Notes under the pieces: generated by a model
The model's database searches: none
Told to the model about the DNA's origin: nothing
What the model saw: the letters and a program-made list of their open reading frames with translations, nothing else
Assembly: GCA_021734745.1 (NCBI GenBank)
Contig: JAIPIK010000002.1
Span: forward strand, 26,782 to 90,781
Source of the DNA: Candidatus Altimarinota bacterium
GTDB lineage: Bacteria > Patescibacteriota > Minisyncoccia > Phycocordibacterales > UBA5272
Reading direction: 5' to 3'
Length of the DNA stretch: 64,000 bases
Shown here: positions 1-8,813 of the stretch, piece by piece
Numbering within the stretch: position 1 is the stretch's first letter
How the letters are laid out: each line of letters opens with the position of its first letter
Made by a program: the position numbers and the translations under genes

Positions 1-1
1 T

Positions 2-100
2 AGCCAGGAAGGACTCCGGCAAGTAAAAGATATTACTTGGGATAAGGCGGCTAAAAAAACTTCATCTATATATACAAATTTTTATTCAAAAACTAAATAA
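2..100 (+). CDS. C-terminal end of a probable glycosyltransferase (partial)
   Basis: An open frame enters from the left edge and stops at TAA 98-100, giving the last 32 residues of a protein. The tail contains a VKDITWDKAAKKT stretch. A W-x-x-A-A pattern close to the C-terminus is typical of group 1 (GT4/GT5-like) glycosyltransferases, including glycogen synthase-like enzymes. It ends 7 bases before the GH57 gene on the same strand, so it is probably the upstream member of the alpha-glucan operon. With so little sequence the family call is tentative. Confidence 0.45.
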   Translation, partial: SQEGLRQVKDITWDKAAKKTSSIYTNFYSKTK

Positions 101-107
101 CAAAACC

Positions 108-1304
108 ATGCCAACAATTGCTCTATACTTAAAAACACATCAACCATTTCGAATCAAACACTACCGTGCTTTTGATGTCGGACATGATCATGAATACTTC
201 AATGATAAAGGTGAAGGGAAAACAAATAACGTAAAAATTTTAAAGAAGATTTGTGAAAAGTCTTATAAACCAACAAATAAAGTTCTACTAGAACTTCTCA
301 AAAAACACCCTGAATTCACGTTTAGCATTTCATTATCTGGAGTACTTCTAGAACAACTTGAAGAACATGCTCCAGCAACACTTGAAACATTTAAAAAGCT
401 GGTAGCAACTGGCCGTGTAGAAGTTTTAGGTGAAACATATTATCACTCTCTTGCTTTTTATTATTCAATTTCTGAGTTCGAGGCACAGGTAAAGATGCAA
501 AATAAAACACTTAAAAGAATATTCGGCATTACTCCAAAAGTATTTTCGAACACCGAACTCGCCTATCGTAATGATTTGGCTTTATGGGCAGAGAATAATG
601 GTTATAAGGGAATTATTGCGGAAGGATGGGACCCAATACTCGGATGGAGAACGTCTAATTTCGTCTATGAACCAACCGGTACAAAAAAAATAAAGCTACT
701 TCTTAAGAACTACAGACTGTCAGATGATATTGCCTTTCGCTTTAGTAACAAAAGTTGGAGTGAATGGCCATTAACTGCTGATAAATTCGCTAGCTGGGTA
801 CATGATGTTAATGGAAATGGTGAGACAGTGAACCTTTTCATGGATTATGAAACATTTGGGGAACATCAGTGGGAAGATACAGGAATATTTGATTTCTTGC
901 GTCATATGCCAAAAGAAATTCTTAAGAATAAGGATAACGGTTTCAAAACATTATCAGAGACTTGCAAGGCATATGATGCTAAGGATGTTGTAGATATGCC
1001 ACACATCGTTACTTGGGCAGATAGTGAACGAGATTTATCGGCATGGACTGGTAACAGTATGCAGCAGTCATCATTATCTGAACTATATCGAATTGAGTCA
1101 AAAGTTATAGCTACAAAAGATGCAAAGCTTATTGATGACTGGAGAAAACTTCAAACATCTGATCATGTTTATTATATGTGCACTAAGTGGTTTTCTGATG
1201 GCGATGTACATAAGTATTTTTCTCCATATGAATCCCCTTATGATGCCTTCATTGCCTTTACTAATGCATTAAGTGATATTAAACATAGGGCAAAAATAGA
1301 TTAA
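108..1304 (+). CDS. Glycoside hydrolase family 57 alpha-amylase-like protein
   Basis: This 398-residue protein carries the ordered GH57 signatures: HQP near residue 11, GETYYHS near 107, NTELAY near 147 with the expected catalytic nucleophile Glu, and DYETFGEHQW near 245 with the expected acid/base Asp. GH57 enzymes hydrolyse or rearrange alpha-1,4-glucans. There is no signal peptide, so the substrate is probably an intracellular storage glucan. The length fits single-domain GH57 amylases. It is followed after 14 bases by a GH15 glucoamylase and then by PGI/PMI and glucokinase, which supports a role in glucan breakdown. Whether it is an endo-amylase or a branching or transferase enzyme cannot be decided from motifs. 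Confidence 0.9.
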   Translation: MPTIALYLKTHQPFRIKHYRAFDVGHDHEYFNDKGEGKTNNVKILKKICEKSYKPTNKVLLELLKKHPEFTFSISLSGVLLEQLEEHAPATLETFKKLVATGRVEVLGETYYHSLAFYYSISEFEAQVKMQNKTLKRIFGITPKVFSNTELAYRNDLALWAENNGYKGIIAEGWDPILGWRTSNFVYEPTGTKKIKLLLKNYRLSDDIAFRFSNKSWSEWPLTADKFASWVHDVNGNGETVNLFMDYETFGEHQWEDTGIFDFLRHMPKEILKNKDNGFKTLSETCKAYDAKDVVDMPHIVTWADSERDLSAWTGNSMQQSSLSELYRIESKVIATKDAKLIDDWRKLQTSDHVYYMCTKWFSDGDVHKYFSPYESPYDAFIAFTNALSDIKHRAKID

Positions 1305-1318
1305 TCAACTACTAGTCA

Positions 1319-3301
1319 ATGGCAAAATCACTTATATTAGCTAATGGAAATATACAAGTAGGACTAAATCAAAATGGTTTAGTTAGTGATTTCTTTTTCC
1401 CGTATGTTGGATCAAAGAACCATGTAAGAGGATTAACTCATAAGATAGGTGTCTGGCAAGATGGTTCATTGTCGTGGCTTGATAGTGGAGATTGGAATAT
1501 TGAAATTAATCTTTGTAAAGATACATTCGTTGGTATTATGAAGTGTTTTCACAAAAAAACTAATCTGGAACTCATCTTTAAGAATATTGTATACAATGAG
1601 AAAAATATATTTCTTCGCCAAGTAGAGGTAATTAATCATACGGATAATATTATTGATGTAAAAATATTTTTCCACCAAACTTTTTCTGTATACGATATGC
1701 CTCAAGTTGGTACCGCATATTATGACCCAATTAGAAATACCCTAATCCATTACGAAGGTAAAACTGTTTTTGTTGTATGTGCAGAATCAAGTGCTATTCC
1801 TTTTGATGAATATAGTATTGGATTGTTCGGAGTAGAAGGATGGGAAGGTTCATATAAAGATGCAGAAGACGGTCATCTTTCAAAAAACCCAATAGAGCAC
1901 GGTAGAGTTGATTCCACATTATCTGTTTCAGTTAATCTTCATAAAAAAGAGCACAAGTTCGTTTATTATTGGGTAACTGTGGGAGAAACAAAGAATGAGG
2001 CTTTTGAACTACATGACTATGTTAAATACAGAACACCTGCACCTTTTATTGAAAGTACTTCAAAGTTTTGGAAAGCTTGGCTTACTCGTCAAGACTATCT
2101 TCAATGTTCTATTACTGAAGATAGTCAGATGACTTTATTTAAGAAGTCCCTTTTTTACATAAGAGGAAATATCGACAACCGCGGTGCAATTATAGCCTCT
2201 GGTGATTCTGATATGTTACAACATGGAAGAGATACCTATAGCTACATGTGGCCAAGAGATGGAGCGTTAACTGTTATGGCATTACTTATGGTTGGTGAAG
2301 AAAATATATCAAAGCATTTCTTTAAGTTTTGTAACGATGTAATAGAGCCGGATGGATATCTTATGCACAAATACCGATCGGATAGAGCACTAGGTAGCTC
2401 CTGGCATCCTTTTATTAAGGATGGAAAGCCAATATTACCTATACAAGAAGATGAGACTGCTCTTGTTTTGGTATCTCTTTGGGAATACTACCAAAAAACT
2501 AAGGACATCGAATTCATTGAAGCTCATTACAACGATGTAGTTAAAAAAATGGCAACATTTATGGTAAATTTTATAGACAAATCAACTGGATTACCATTGC
2601 CGTCATATGACTTATGGGAGGAAAAGCATGGAACTTCAACATTTACATCTGCCGCTGTTTACGCCGGGTTAATTGCTGCAAGTAAGTTTGCAAAACTACT
2701 TGGAAAAGATGGCGATGAAGAACTTTTTATCAGTACTGCAAATAGTATAAAAGAGTCTATTCTAAAATACCTATACAACGATGAAATTAAAATGTTTGTA
2801 AAAAATATTAATACAGCAAACGGGGAAATTATTTATGACAATACAATAGATATGTCTAGTATCTATGCAATATATAATTATGGAATTCTGCCAATTGATG
2901 ATAAGCGTATTATTGACTCAATAAAAACAATAGAAGAAAAGTTGCGTCTTAATACAGGTATTGACGGTGTCCCTAGATATGTAAATGACAATTATTTTAG
3001 AAGTGTAGAAGACGTGCCTAATCCGTGGTATATAACAACATTATGGCTAGCTCAATATTATATTCACGCAGCAACAAAGGCAGAGGACTTGGACGTTGTA
3101 AAATATTGGCTGAATTGGACCGTAACACATTCTCCATTATCTGGAGTACTTTCTGAACAATTACACCCATACACCGGGGAACAGCTATCTGCTAACCCAC
3201 TTACCTGGAGTCACGCGGAGTATGTTCGTACTGTTATGTTATATCACTACAGACTTGAGTCATTTGGTATTTGTGAAGTGTATAATAATACTAAAAATTA
3301 A
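1319..3301 (+). CDS. Glycoside hydrolase family 15 glucoamylase/glucodextranase-like protein
   Basis: The 660-residue protein has an N-terminal beta-rich domain (about 1-250) followed by the (alpha/alpha)6 catalytic barrel of GH15. Visible signatures are WPRDGALT, QEDETALVL, LWEEKHG with the likely general-acid Glu, and LSEQLHPYTGE followed by PLTWSHAEY with the likely general-base Glu. GH15 enzymes release glucose from the non-reducing ends of alpha-glucans. No signal peptide is seen, so it is probably cytoplasmic. It lies 14 bases after the GH57 gene and 11 before PGI/PMI, so the four genes are almost certainly co-transcribed. A trehalase-type GH15 specificity is an alternative. Confidence 0.9.
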   Translation: MAKSLILANGNIQVGLNQNGLVSDFFFPYVGSKNHVRGLTHKIGVWQDGSLSWLDSGDWNIEINLCKDTFVGIMKCFHKKTNLELIFKNIVYNEKNIFLRQVEVINHTDNIIDVKIFFHQTFSVYDMPQVGTAYYDPIRNTLIHYEGKTVFVVCAESSAIPFDEYSIGLFGVEGWEGSYKDAEDGHLSKNPIEHGRVDSTLSVSVNLHKKEHKFVYYWVTVGETKNEAFELHDYVKYRTPAPFIESTSKFWKAWLTRQDYLQCSITEDSQMTLFKKSLFYIRGNIDNRGAIIASGDSDMLQHGRDTYSYMWPRDGALTVMALLMVGEENISKHFFKFCNDVIEPDGYLMHKYRSDRALGSSWHPFIKDGKPILPIQEDETALVLVSLWEYYQKTKDIEFIEAHYNDVVKKMATFMVNFIDKSTGLPLPSYDLWEEKHGTSTFTSAAVYAGLIAASKFAKLLGKDGDEELFISTANSIKESILKYLYNDEIKMFVKNINTANGEIIYDNTIDMSSIYAIYNYGILPIDDKRIIDSIKTIEEKLRLNTGIDGVPRYVNDNYFRSVEDVPNPWYITTLWLAQYYIHAATKAEDLDVVKYWLNWTVTHSPLSGVLSEQLHPYTGEQLSANPLTWSHAEYVRTVMLYHYRLESFGICEVYNNTKN

Positions 3302-3312
3302 TTTAAACCAAT

Positions 3313-4275
3313 ATGGACGATATTTTCTACCCACTACACTCATTCAAAGATCAGTTTTTGCTAGAACCTGAAATTATTAATAAAGGTAACTTGATTAAGA
3401 AAAATAATATTATTATTTGTGGAATGGGAGGCTCTGCAATTAGTGTTTCTTTACTTAAAATATTATTCCCTGAACTTCCTATTGCACTACATAATGGCTA
3501 CGGAGCACCAGATATAATTGATAAAGATAACACTCTAATTATCCTTAATTCATACTCTGGTAATACAGAAGAAATATTAGACGTTTTAAATGAAGTTTCA
3601 TCTAGTGGTGTACCAATTGCTGCAATTTCATGTGGTGGTGAGTTGATTAGGCAGGCTTCCTTATTAAGTGTCCCCCATATAGTACTACCAAGTATTGGCG
3701 TAGAGCCGCGATTTGCTATTGGACATCAAATACTTTCACTACTAGCATTACTAGATGAAAATGAGAAAATTGATTCACTTAAAAAAGATATTGAATTATG
3801 TGACATAACAAACTCTGAAAAAAATGGAAAGCAGTTAGCGTCTAATTTTACGGGTAAATATCCAATACTTTATGCATCAAAAAATCTTTATCCAGTTGCT
3901 TATCTGATAAAAGCAGCAATTAATGAAGGTAGTAAAATGCCATGTTTTGTAAATACAATACCAGAAGCAAATCACAATGAAATACAGGCATTTATTTCAA
4001 ATGAGACCAAAAAAGAATCTGGTGCATTCATGTTTACTATGTTTATATCTCCAAATGATCATCCTCGTGTCTTAAAAAGGTTTAAAATAATGTCAGAGTT
4101 GTACTCTGGTGAAGGTTTTGATGTAGCTACACTAAGCACTGACCACACTAACCGTACACATGTTTTTGAACTCATACTTATTGGGTATTTTGCGGCAACA
4201 TATTTTGCCATAGCTCGTAATGTTGATAGTTATAAGACACCTTTTATAAAAGAATTTAAGGAGAGAATGCTATAA
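3313..4275 (+). CDS. Bifunctional phosphoglucose/phosphomannose isomerase
   Basis: This 320-residue SIS-domain protein has GMGGSAIS (about 37-44), SYSGNTEE (about 78-85), EPRFAIGH and the late EANHNEI motif whose Glu and His are expected to act in isomerisation. These fit the small archaeal/bacterial PGI/PMI family, which interconverts glucose-6-P or mannose-6-P with fructose-6-P. Length matches the family at about 300-340 residues. Its place between glucoamylase and glucokinase makes it the step feeding glucose-6-P into glycolysis. Dual substrate use is inferred from the family. Confidence 0.88.
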   Translation: MDDIFYPLHSFKDQFLLEPEIINKGNLIKKNNIIICGMGGSAISVSLLKILFPELPIALHNGYGAPDIIDKDNTLIILNSYSGNTEEILDVLNEVSSSGVPIAAISCGGELIRQASLLSVPHIVLPSIGVEPRFAIGHQILSLLALLDENEKIDSLKKDIELCDITNSEKNGKQLASNFTGKYPILYASKNLYPVAYLIKAAINEGSKMPCFVNTIPEANHNEIQAFISNETKKESGAFMFTMFISPNDHPRVLKRFKIMSELYSGEGFDVATLSTDHTNRTHVFELILIGYFAATYFAIARNVDSYKTPFIKEFKERML

Positions 4276-4294
4276 TTAATTAATAACAAATTAT

Positions 4295-5092
4295 ATGTAT
4301 ATACTAATAGATATAGGTGGTACAAATACTAGGGTTGCCAGAACAGATGATAAAGAATCATTTGGTGAACCAGTAATATTTGATACTCCTCAAAACTTCG
4401 AAGAGTGGTTTTCAATTATAATAAAACACATTGATACTCTTCGTAACGGAGAACAAGTTGAGACTATTGTTGCTGGTATGGCTGGAACTTTTACAACAAA
4501 TGGAACAATACATAAATCCCCCCATCTTCCAGAGTGGAAGGATATTAATCTTAAAGAAAAACTTGGAGGATGGTTTAATTGTGAAGCAATACTAGAGAAT
4601 GATGCTGCGTTAGTTGGGTTAGGAGAAGCGGTATTCGGTAGTGGAAGTGGGTATGATATTGCAGTCTATATTACAATTAGTACTGGTGTCGGGGGTATTC
4701 GTGTAGTCGATGGTAAGATAGACAGAAATAAATTTGGTTTTGAAATGGGTCACCAAATCATTAACGCTGATGGTAAAGAGCTTGAATATTATCTTGCTGG
4801 AAGTTCTCATGAAAAACGATTCAATAAACCATCGAAGGAAATAAAACTCAAGAAATTTTGGAAAGAGGTTAACTACTACGGGGGAATTATGGTCGCAAAC
4901 ACAACTATGTATTGGTCTCCTGCTATTATTATTCTAGGCGGTCCCGTTGTTAATGACATGGACTTGGATGAAATAACTTCTCACGCTAAAGCATTTACTC
5001 CAATGTATGAAACTTTGCCAATAATTACAAAAAGTTCCCTAAAGTCATTAGGTGGATTATACGGTGGTATGGCATATCTTAAAGGTCTATAG
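4295..5092 (+). CDS. ROK-family glucokinase-like sugar kinase
   Basis: The 265-residue protein opens with the ATP-binding DIGGTNTR motif (about residues 5-12), has AGMAGTF, and carries ENDAALVGLGE with the expected catalytic Asp. EMGHQII corresponds to the substrate-binding ExGH motif of ROK kinases. The usual zinc-binding CxCGxxGC cluster after ExGH is absent; instead the chain continues with ADGKELEYYLAG, as in some reduced ROK members. It is the last gene of the glucan operon and ends before a bidirectional hairpin terminator. Glucose as substrate follows from the neighbouring glucoamylase; N-acetylglucosamine or mannose cannot be excluded. Confidence 0.8.
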   Translation: MYILIDIGGTNTRVARTDDKESFGEPVIFDTPQNFEEWFSIIIKHIDTLRNGEQVETIVAGMAGTFTTNGTIHKSPHLPEWKDINLKEKLGGWFNCEAILENDAALVGLGEAVFGSGSGYDIAVYITISTGVGGIRVVDGKIDRNKFGFEMGHQIINADGKELEYYLAGSSHEKRFNKPSKEIKLKKFWKEVNYYGGIMVANTTMYWSPAIIILGGPVVNDMDLDEITSHAKAFTPMYETLPIITKSSLKSLGGLYGGMAYLKGL

Positions 5093-5141
5093 AATTTTAA
5101 GAGCTATAAAATCTTAAAATACTAAAATCTTTGCATAATTA

Positions 5142-5167
5142 AAAAATAACCCTTTAGGGTTATTTTT
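5142..5167. terminator. Bidirectional rho-independent terminator
   Basis: A perfect 12-bp inverted repeat (5142-5153 and 5156-5167), with an A run on one side and a T run on the other, lies between the convergent ROK kinase and FAD-oxidase genes. It can serve transcripts from both strands. Confidence 0.85.
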
Positions 5168-5179
5168 AAACTGATACTA

Positions 5180-6940
5180 CTATGCTGCCCCACTTGGTAG
5201 GACTTCTAGAACTGCTTCTTTAGATTTTTCTACTATTACCACCCGTGGCTCTGGCTTTTTATATTCAACTTTAACTTCCATGTCCACATGACTCCACGCG
5301 AAGTCCTTATCTGCAAATACCTTTTTACCTGGATTAAGAACATGTAATGGGTCAAATATATTTTTTGTCTTTTCAAATAAAGTAATTATATCCCCAGAAA
5401 ACATTTTTGGTAAATATGAGCTTCTGAGAAGCCCGTCATTATGCTCACCAGACATAGATCCTTTATATTCGAAAACTAGAGTATATACTTCATCCATTAA
5501 TCTGTGTAATACGTCAACAATCCCCTCTTTATGAATATCTACTAGAGGAATAATATGAAAATTAGCATCCCCCATATGTCCTGCTACAGTATACGTAAGG
5601 TCTTTATAAATATCTTTTGTAAAAATATAATCTAATTTAGGAAGAAACTCTGGTAGGTCAGTTGGATGAACAGTAATATCATCAATTGTTGGGGCTGTTC
5701 TATAGCCCTGCAATTTTTGTCTTAATAAATTAAAACTTTCTCTTCTAAACGTCCAATATTTCTTTGACTCCCATTCCATACTTGTCTTTTTAATAGGAAG
5801 CTTGAAAGACTTCATATCATCATAAGCCGCCTTTACTTGCTTGTCTACATCTTCTTTTGAGTCACCAGCAAATTCAGCCATAAGAATAATCTTTGGGACT
5901 CCACCAGTTAAAACCATCCAGAATTCTGGTAAAAACTGTAAGCCTAAAGTAAGCATATTTCCATTCATCCTTTTTGCAATATCCTTAAAAAATTTTATAG
6001 CGATTTTAAATGTATGATCGTCATACGATTCAAGTGATTCTGGTTTATGTTCAAGCATCTTAACAACTATTTCACCAAGATGGACAGCGGATGGGACAAA
6101 CATAACTATCATACGAGAGTGTGCTTTCGGTTTTACCCCTGTGAGTGTTGCTGATGCAACTGCTGCGAGTGTCCCTTGACTTCCAACAACCAATTTACTC
6201 AAATCAAATATACCTGTCTCTTTGTTGTATACATTCCAGAGATAATACCCAGATGAATTCTTTGAGACTGTTGGCTTTGCATTCATAATCCTATCGTAAT
6301 TTTCAGAAATAAGTGCATACATTTCTCTATGTATACGCCCACCTTCAGTTTGCTCATTCATTTTTTGATCCAATTCTTCTTTAGTAAAAGCTCGCAATAA
6401 ATCACGTTCACCGTTAGCGTAAACAACATCCAGTGATTGTACATAATTCTCAGTTTTACCATAAACAAGTGTTTTTTCTCCTCCTGAATTATTAGAAATA
6501 ATACCCCCTATTGCGGCTATTTCTCTTGAAGCAGGGTAACTTGGCATTATCCATCCTTTTTCTAGAGTTTTTTTCTCAAAGTTACGATAATAGACCCCGG
6601 GTTCTGCTGTAGCAGATAATTCTGTAACATCATACATACGGTTCATATGTCTGGTCGTATCAGCGATAATTGACTGTGTAAGAGATCCACCAGTCATACA
6701 AGTCCCCGCTGAACGGAAGGATACAGTCACATCTATGTCATGTTTTCTAGCCTCTGACACATAAGAAAGTAGATTAGAAATATCATTTCTTGTTCTTGGA
6801 TATACAACTATCTCTGGCTTAACATAGAATAAACTAGTATCTCTTGCTAATTTATCTCTATCCTCTTCTAATGTAGTAATGTCTCCAACAACAGCGAGTT
6901 GTAAATCGCTAAGTATATCCTTGTAATTAGGTTGATTCAT
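5180..6940 (-). CDS. FAD-linked oxidase, D-lactate/glycolate dehydrogenase type
   Basis: The protein (586 residues from ATG 6940) belongs to the VAO/PCMH flavoprotein family. It has an N-terminal FAD-binding PCMH domain (SFRSAGTCMTGGS and IGGIISNNSGGEKTLVYG) and a C-terminal FAD-oxidase domain with AGHMGDANFH and SGEHNDGLLRS, the typical GlcD/Dld signatures. It likely oxidises D-lactate or another 2-hydroxy acid. No iron-sulphur domain is fused and no partner subunit is adjacent, so the electron acceptor is unknown. ATG 6940 is preferred over the upstream in-frame ATG because a TATACT hexamer (6949-6954) lies 8 bases before it and overlaps the longer reading. Confidence 0.8.
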   Translation of the reverse strand: MNQPNYKDILSDLQLAVVGDITTLEEDRDKLARDTSLFYVKPEIVVYPRTRNDISNLLSYVSEARKHDIDVTVSFRSAGTCMTGGSLTQSIIADTTRHMNRMYDVTELSATAEPGVYYRNFEKKTLEKGWIMPSYPASREIAAIGGIISNNSGGEKTLVYGKTENYVQSLDVVYANGERDLLRAFTKEELDQKMNEQTEGGRIHREMYALISENYDRIMNAKPTVSKNSSGYYLWNVYNKETGIFDLSKLVVGSQGTLAAVASATLTGVKPKAHSRMIVMFVPSAVHLGEIVVKMLEHKPESLESYDDHTFKIAIKFFKDIAKRMNGNMLTLGLQFLPEFWMVLTGGVPKIILMAEFAGDSKEDVDKQVKAAYDDMKSFKLPIKKTSMEWESKKYWTFRRESFNLLRQKLQGYRTAPTIDDITVHPTDLPEFLPKLDYIFTKDIYKDLTYTVAGHMGDANFHIIPLVDIHKEGIVDVLHRLMDEVYTLVFEYKGSMSGEHNDGLLRSSYLPKMFSGDIITLFEKTKNIFDPLHVLNPGKKVFADKDFAWSHVDMEVKVEYKKPEPRVVIVEKSKEAVLEVLPSGAA

Positions 6941-6948
6941 ATAGGGAA

Positions 6949-6954
6949 AGTATA
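6949..6954 (-). promoter_or_regulatory. -10 hexamer TATACT of a probable leaderless transcript
   Basis: TATACT on the minus strand ends 8 bases before ATG 6940 of the FAD-oxidase gene. Transcription would begin at or next to the start codon. No Shine-Dalgarno sequence is present. Confidence 0.55.
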
Positions 6955-7002
6955 CCATTAGTTAGTAAAAAGTCTTAAGGTGAAGAGTTGAAAACAATTA
7001 TA

Positions 7003-7036
7003 AAATACAAAAATAACCATGCGGTATTTTTGTATT
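7003..7036 (-). terminator. Hairpin terminator after the cohesin/dockerin gene cluster
   Basis: Arms 7004-7018 and 7023-7036 pair over about 14 bp with one bulged base. It lies just downstream of the last gene of the minus-strand surface cluster. Confidence 0.6.
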
Positions 7037-7067
7037 CACTTTCAACTTTATGGACTTTTTACTATTT

Positions 7068-8813
7068 TTACCCTATTTGATCTAATTTTTTATCAATTTC
7101 CTTCTCAGTTATTTCAAGGCGTTTTTTAAATTTCTTTAGAATTGTTTGTTCTTCTTTTGTTAACTCTCTTTTCTTTTCAGCTTTTACAAGAAGAGTGTGG
7201 AATTCCTCTGTATCTCTTTTTAGCGCAGCTACGTTTGTTTTTAAGGTACTCTCCACTTCAGTTATTGTTCGTCGAACCTTTCTTCTAAATCGTGAGAACT
7301 GTACAAGAGAATACCAGAACGTTCCCACAATTGTAATACTAACTAATATTAATATGAGTATGACTGAAAGCCAATTCATTACAAAAATACCAAGACGAAC
7401 TAATGCTACGTGATCTACTACTACAATTTTACTGTTAGTAAAGTCACTCACCGCACCTTTAGCATCTATTGCTCTTGCTCTTATTTCATACACCCCAGTG
7501 TCTATCTTTTTTGACCAAGTTAATCGAAATACACCTGTCTCATTTGAGACTACAGTTTCTGAAGTGCTGTCGCCGTTTCTATCTATCAACAAAACTTCAA
7601 CGACAGCTTGTGGGTAAGTTGTACCAGAAACTTTAAGCTGATTTTCGAAGTCTACATTTTTTGTATACTCTGTAATAATTGGAACTGCTATTGCTTGTAT
7701 TGTATATTCAAGTGTTACAGTACTAATATTACCCGCCATATCCACTGAGCTTATCTTTACTGAATGTTTACCAGATGCCTGTTTTGGTAAATGATAGATA
7801 TTTGATGGTTCTATTTGATATTTCGTTTCTTCCCCACTATCAATACTCATTATGATATGACTTAATCCTGAAAGTTTATCTTCAGCTAAGATAAGAACTG
7901 ATGGTGTTTGATTAGTCGTAACCACTCCATCTGGGAATGAAGCACTCAAGGACTCTGGAGCTCCTGTGTCAATTTGAAACTTATAATGTGCGACATCTCC
8001 CCAAGTACTGCCGTTCTTAAACTGAACGTGCATATACATTATTCCATCTTCATCTGTTGTAAAAGAGCGATTTGTTACAGGAGGATCATACACCTTTGAA
8101 GGTATTGATGTCTCTTTACTGCTGTATAGGGTGCGCACCGCAGACACATTTGATGGTACAGCCCATTCAAATGAAATATCGCGAGATGAATACCATTTTG
8201 TGCTATCAGGGTGTGTTGATGACGTTATAACTGGCAAAGATCCATTAGTTGGCTTAACTATGGCTTCAACTACTGGTGTAGGAGTCGCCACTGCTTCATC
8301 AATAACAACAAAAGCTCCTGCGGTTGTCCCAAGTACATTAGTTGCATTACCATCATTTGCTAATACTGATCCTGATTTTACAAGAATATTCACATTACCA
8401 GCCTGTTTTGCTTTAAAAGTAATAGTGACGACTTTTCCTGTTGCACCACTAAAACCAGGGTTAAGTGTTACCCCCTCAAATGAAGCAGTTCCATTAGAAT
8501 TTGAAAAGAATGGCTCCTCTGCCCATAGATTAATAAATGATCCTGCTTTTGAAATTGAGGACACTGATAAAACATCAGCTGGAAAACTAACTAATGAAGA
8601 AACTGCATTAATAGGGTCTTTATTCCCACTAACCAAAACATCAACAGTGAACGTTTTACCAACTTTTGTAGAAATATTTAATGGTGACAGTATAATATTC
8701 GCAGCAAAAATTGTATTTATTCCTGCAAGAAAAACAAGTACAAAAATACTTGTACGAACATTACTTAAGTTTCGTGCGGCGTTTCGAGAAAATGTACAAA
8801 AGGTTTTTACCAT
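7068..8813 (-). CDS. Membrane-anchored cohesin-like domain protein with Ig-like repeats
   Basis: The 581-residue protein has a signal peptide ending near residue 38 (VFLAGINTIFA), a cohesin-like beta-sandwich (about 40-175) and a triple-function-type linker rich in Pro/Thr. Then follow two or three Ig/FN3-like domains (about 190-465), one strong transmembrane segment (about 475-505), and a charged cytoplasmic coiled coil (about 520-581). Cohesins bind dockerins, and a dockerin protein is encoded two genes upstream. The start overlaps the preceding gene by 53 bases, which suggests translational coupling. The cohesin call rests on pattern and context, not on a profile search. It is the last gene before a terminator. 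Confidence 0.65.
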   Translation of the reverse strand: MVKTFCTFSRNAARNLSNVRTSIFVLVFLAGINTIFAANIILSPLNISTKVGKTFTVDVLVSGNKDPINAVSSLVSFPADVLSVSSISKAGSFINLWAEEPFFSNSNGTASFEGVTLNPGFSGATGKVVTITFKAKQAGNVNILVKSGSVLANDGNATNVLGTTAGAFVVIDEAVATPTPVVEAIVKPTNGSLPVITSSTHPDSTKWYSSRDISFEWAVPSNVSAVRTLYSSKETSIPSKVYDPPVTNRSFTTDEDGIMYMHVQFKNGSTWGDVAHYKFQIDTGAPESLSASFPDGVVTTNQTPSVLILAEDKLSGLSHIIMSIDSGEETKYQIEPSNIYHLPKQASGKHSVKISSVDMAGNISTVTLEYTIQAIAVPIITEYTKNVDFENQLKVSGTTYPQAVVEVLLIDRNGDSTSETVVSNETGVFRLTWSKKIDTGVYEIRARAIDAKGAVSDFTNSKIVVVDHVALVRLGIFVMNWLSVILILILVSITIVGTFWYSLVQFSRFRRKVRRTITEVESTLKTNVAALKRDTEEFHTLLVKAEKKRELTKEEQTILKKFKKRLEITEKEIDKKLDQIG

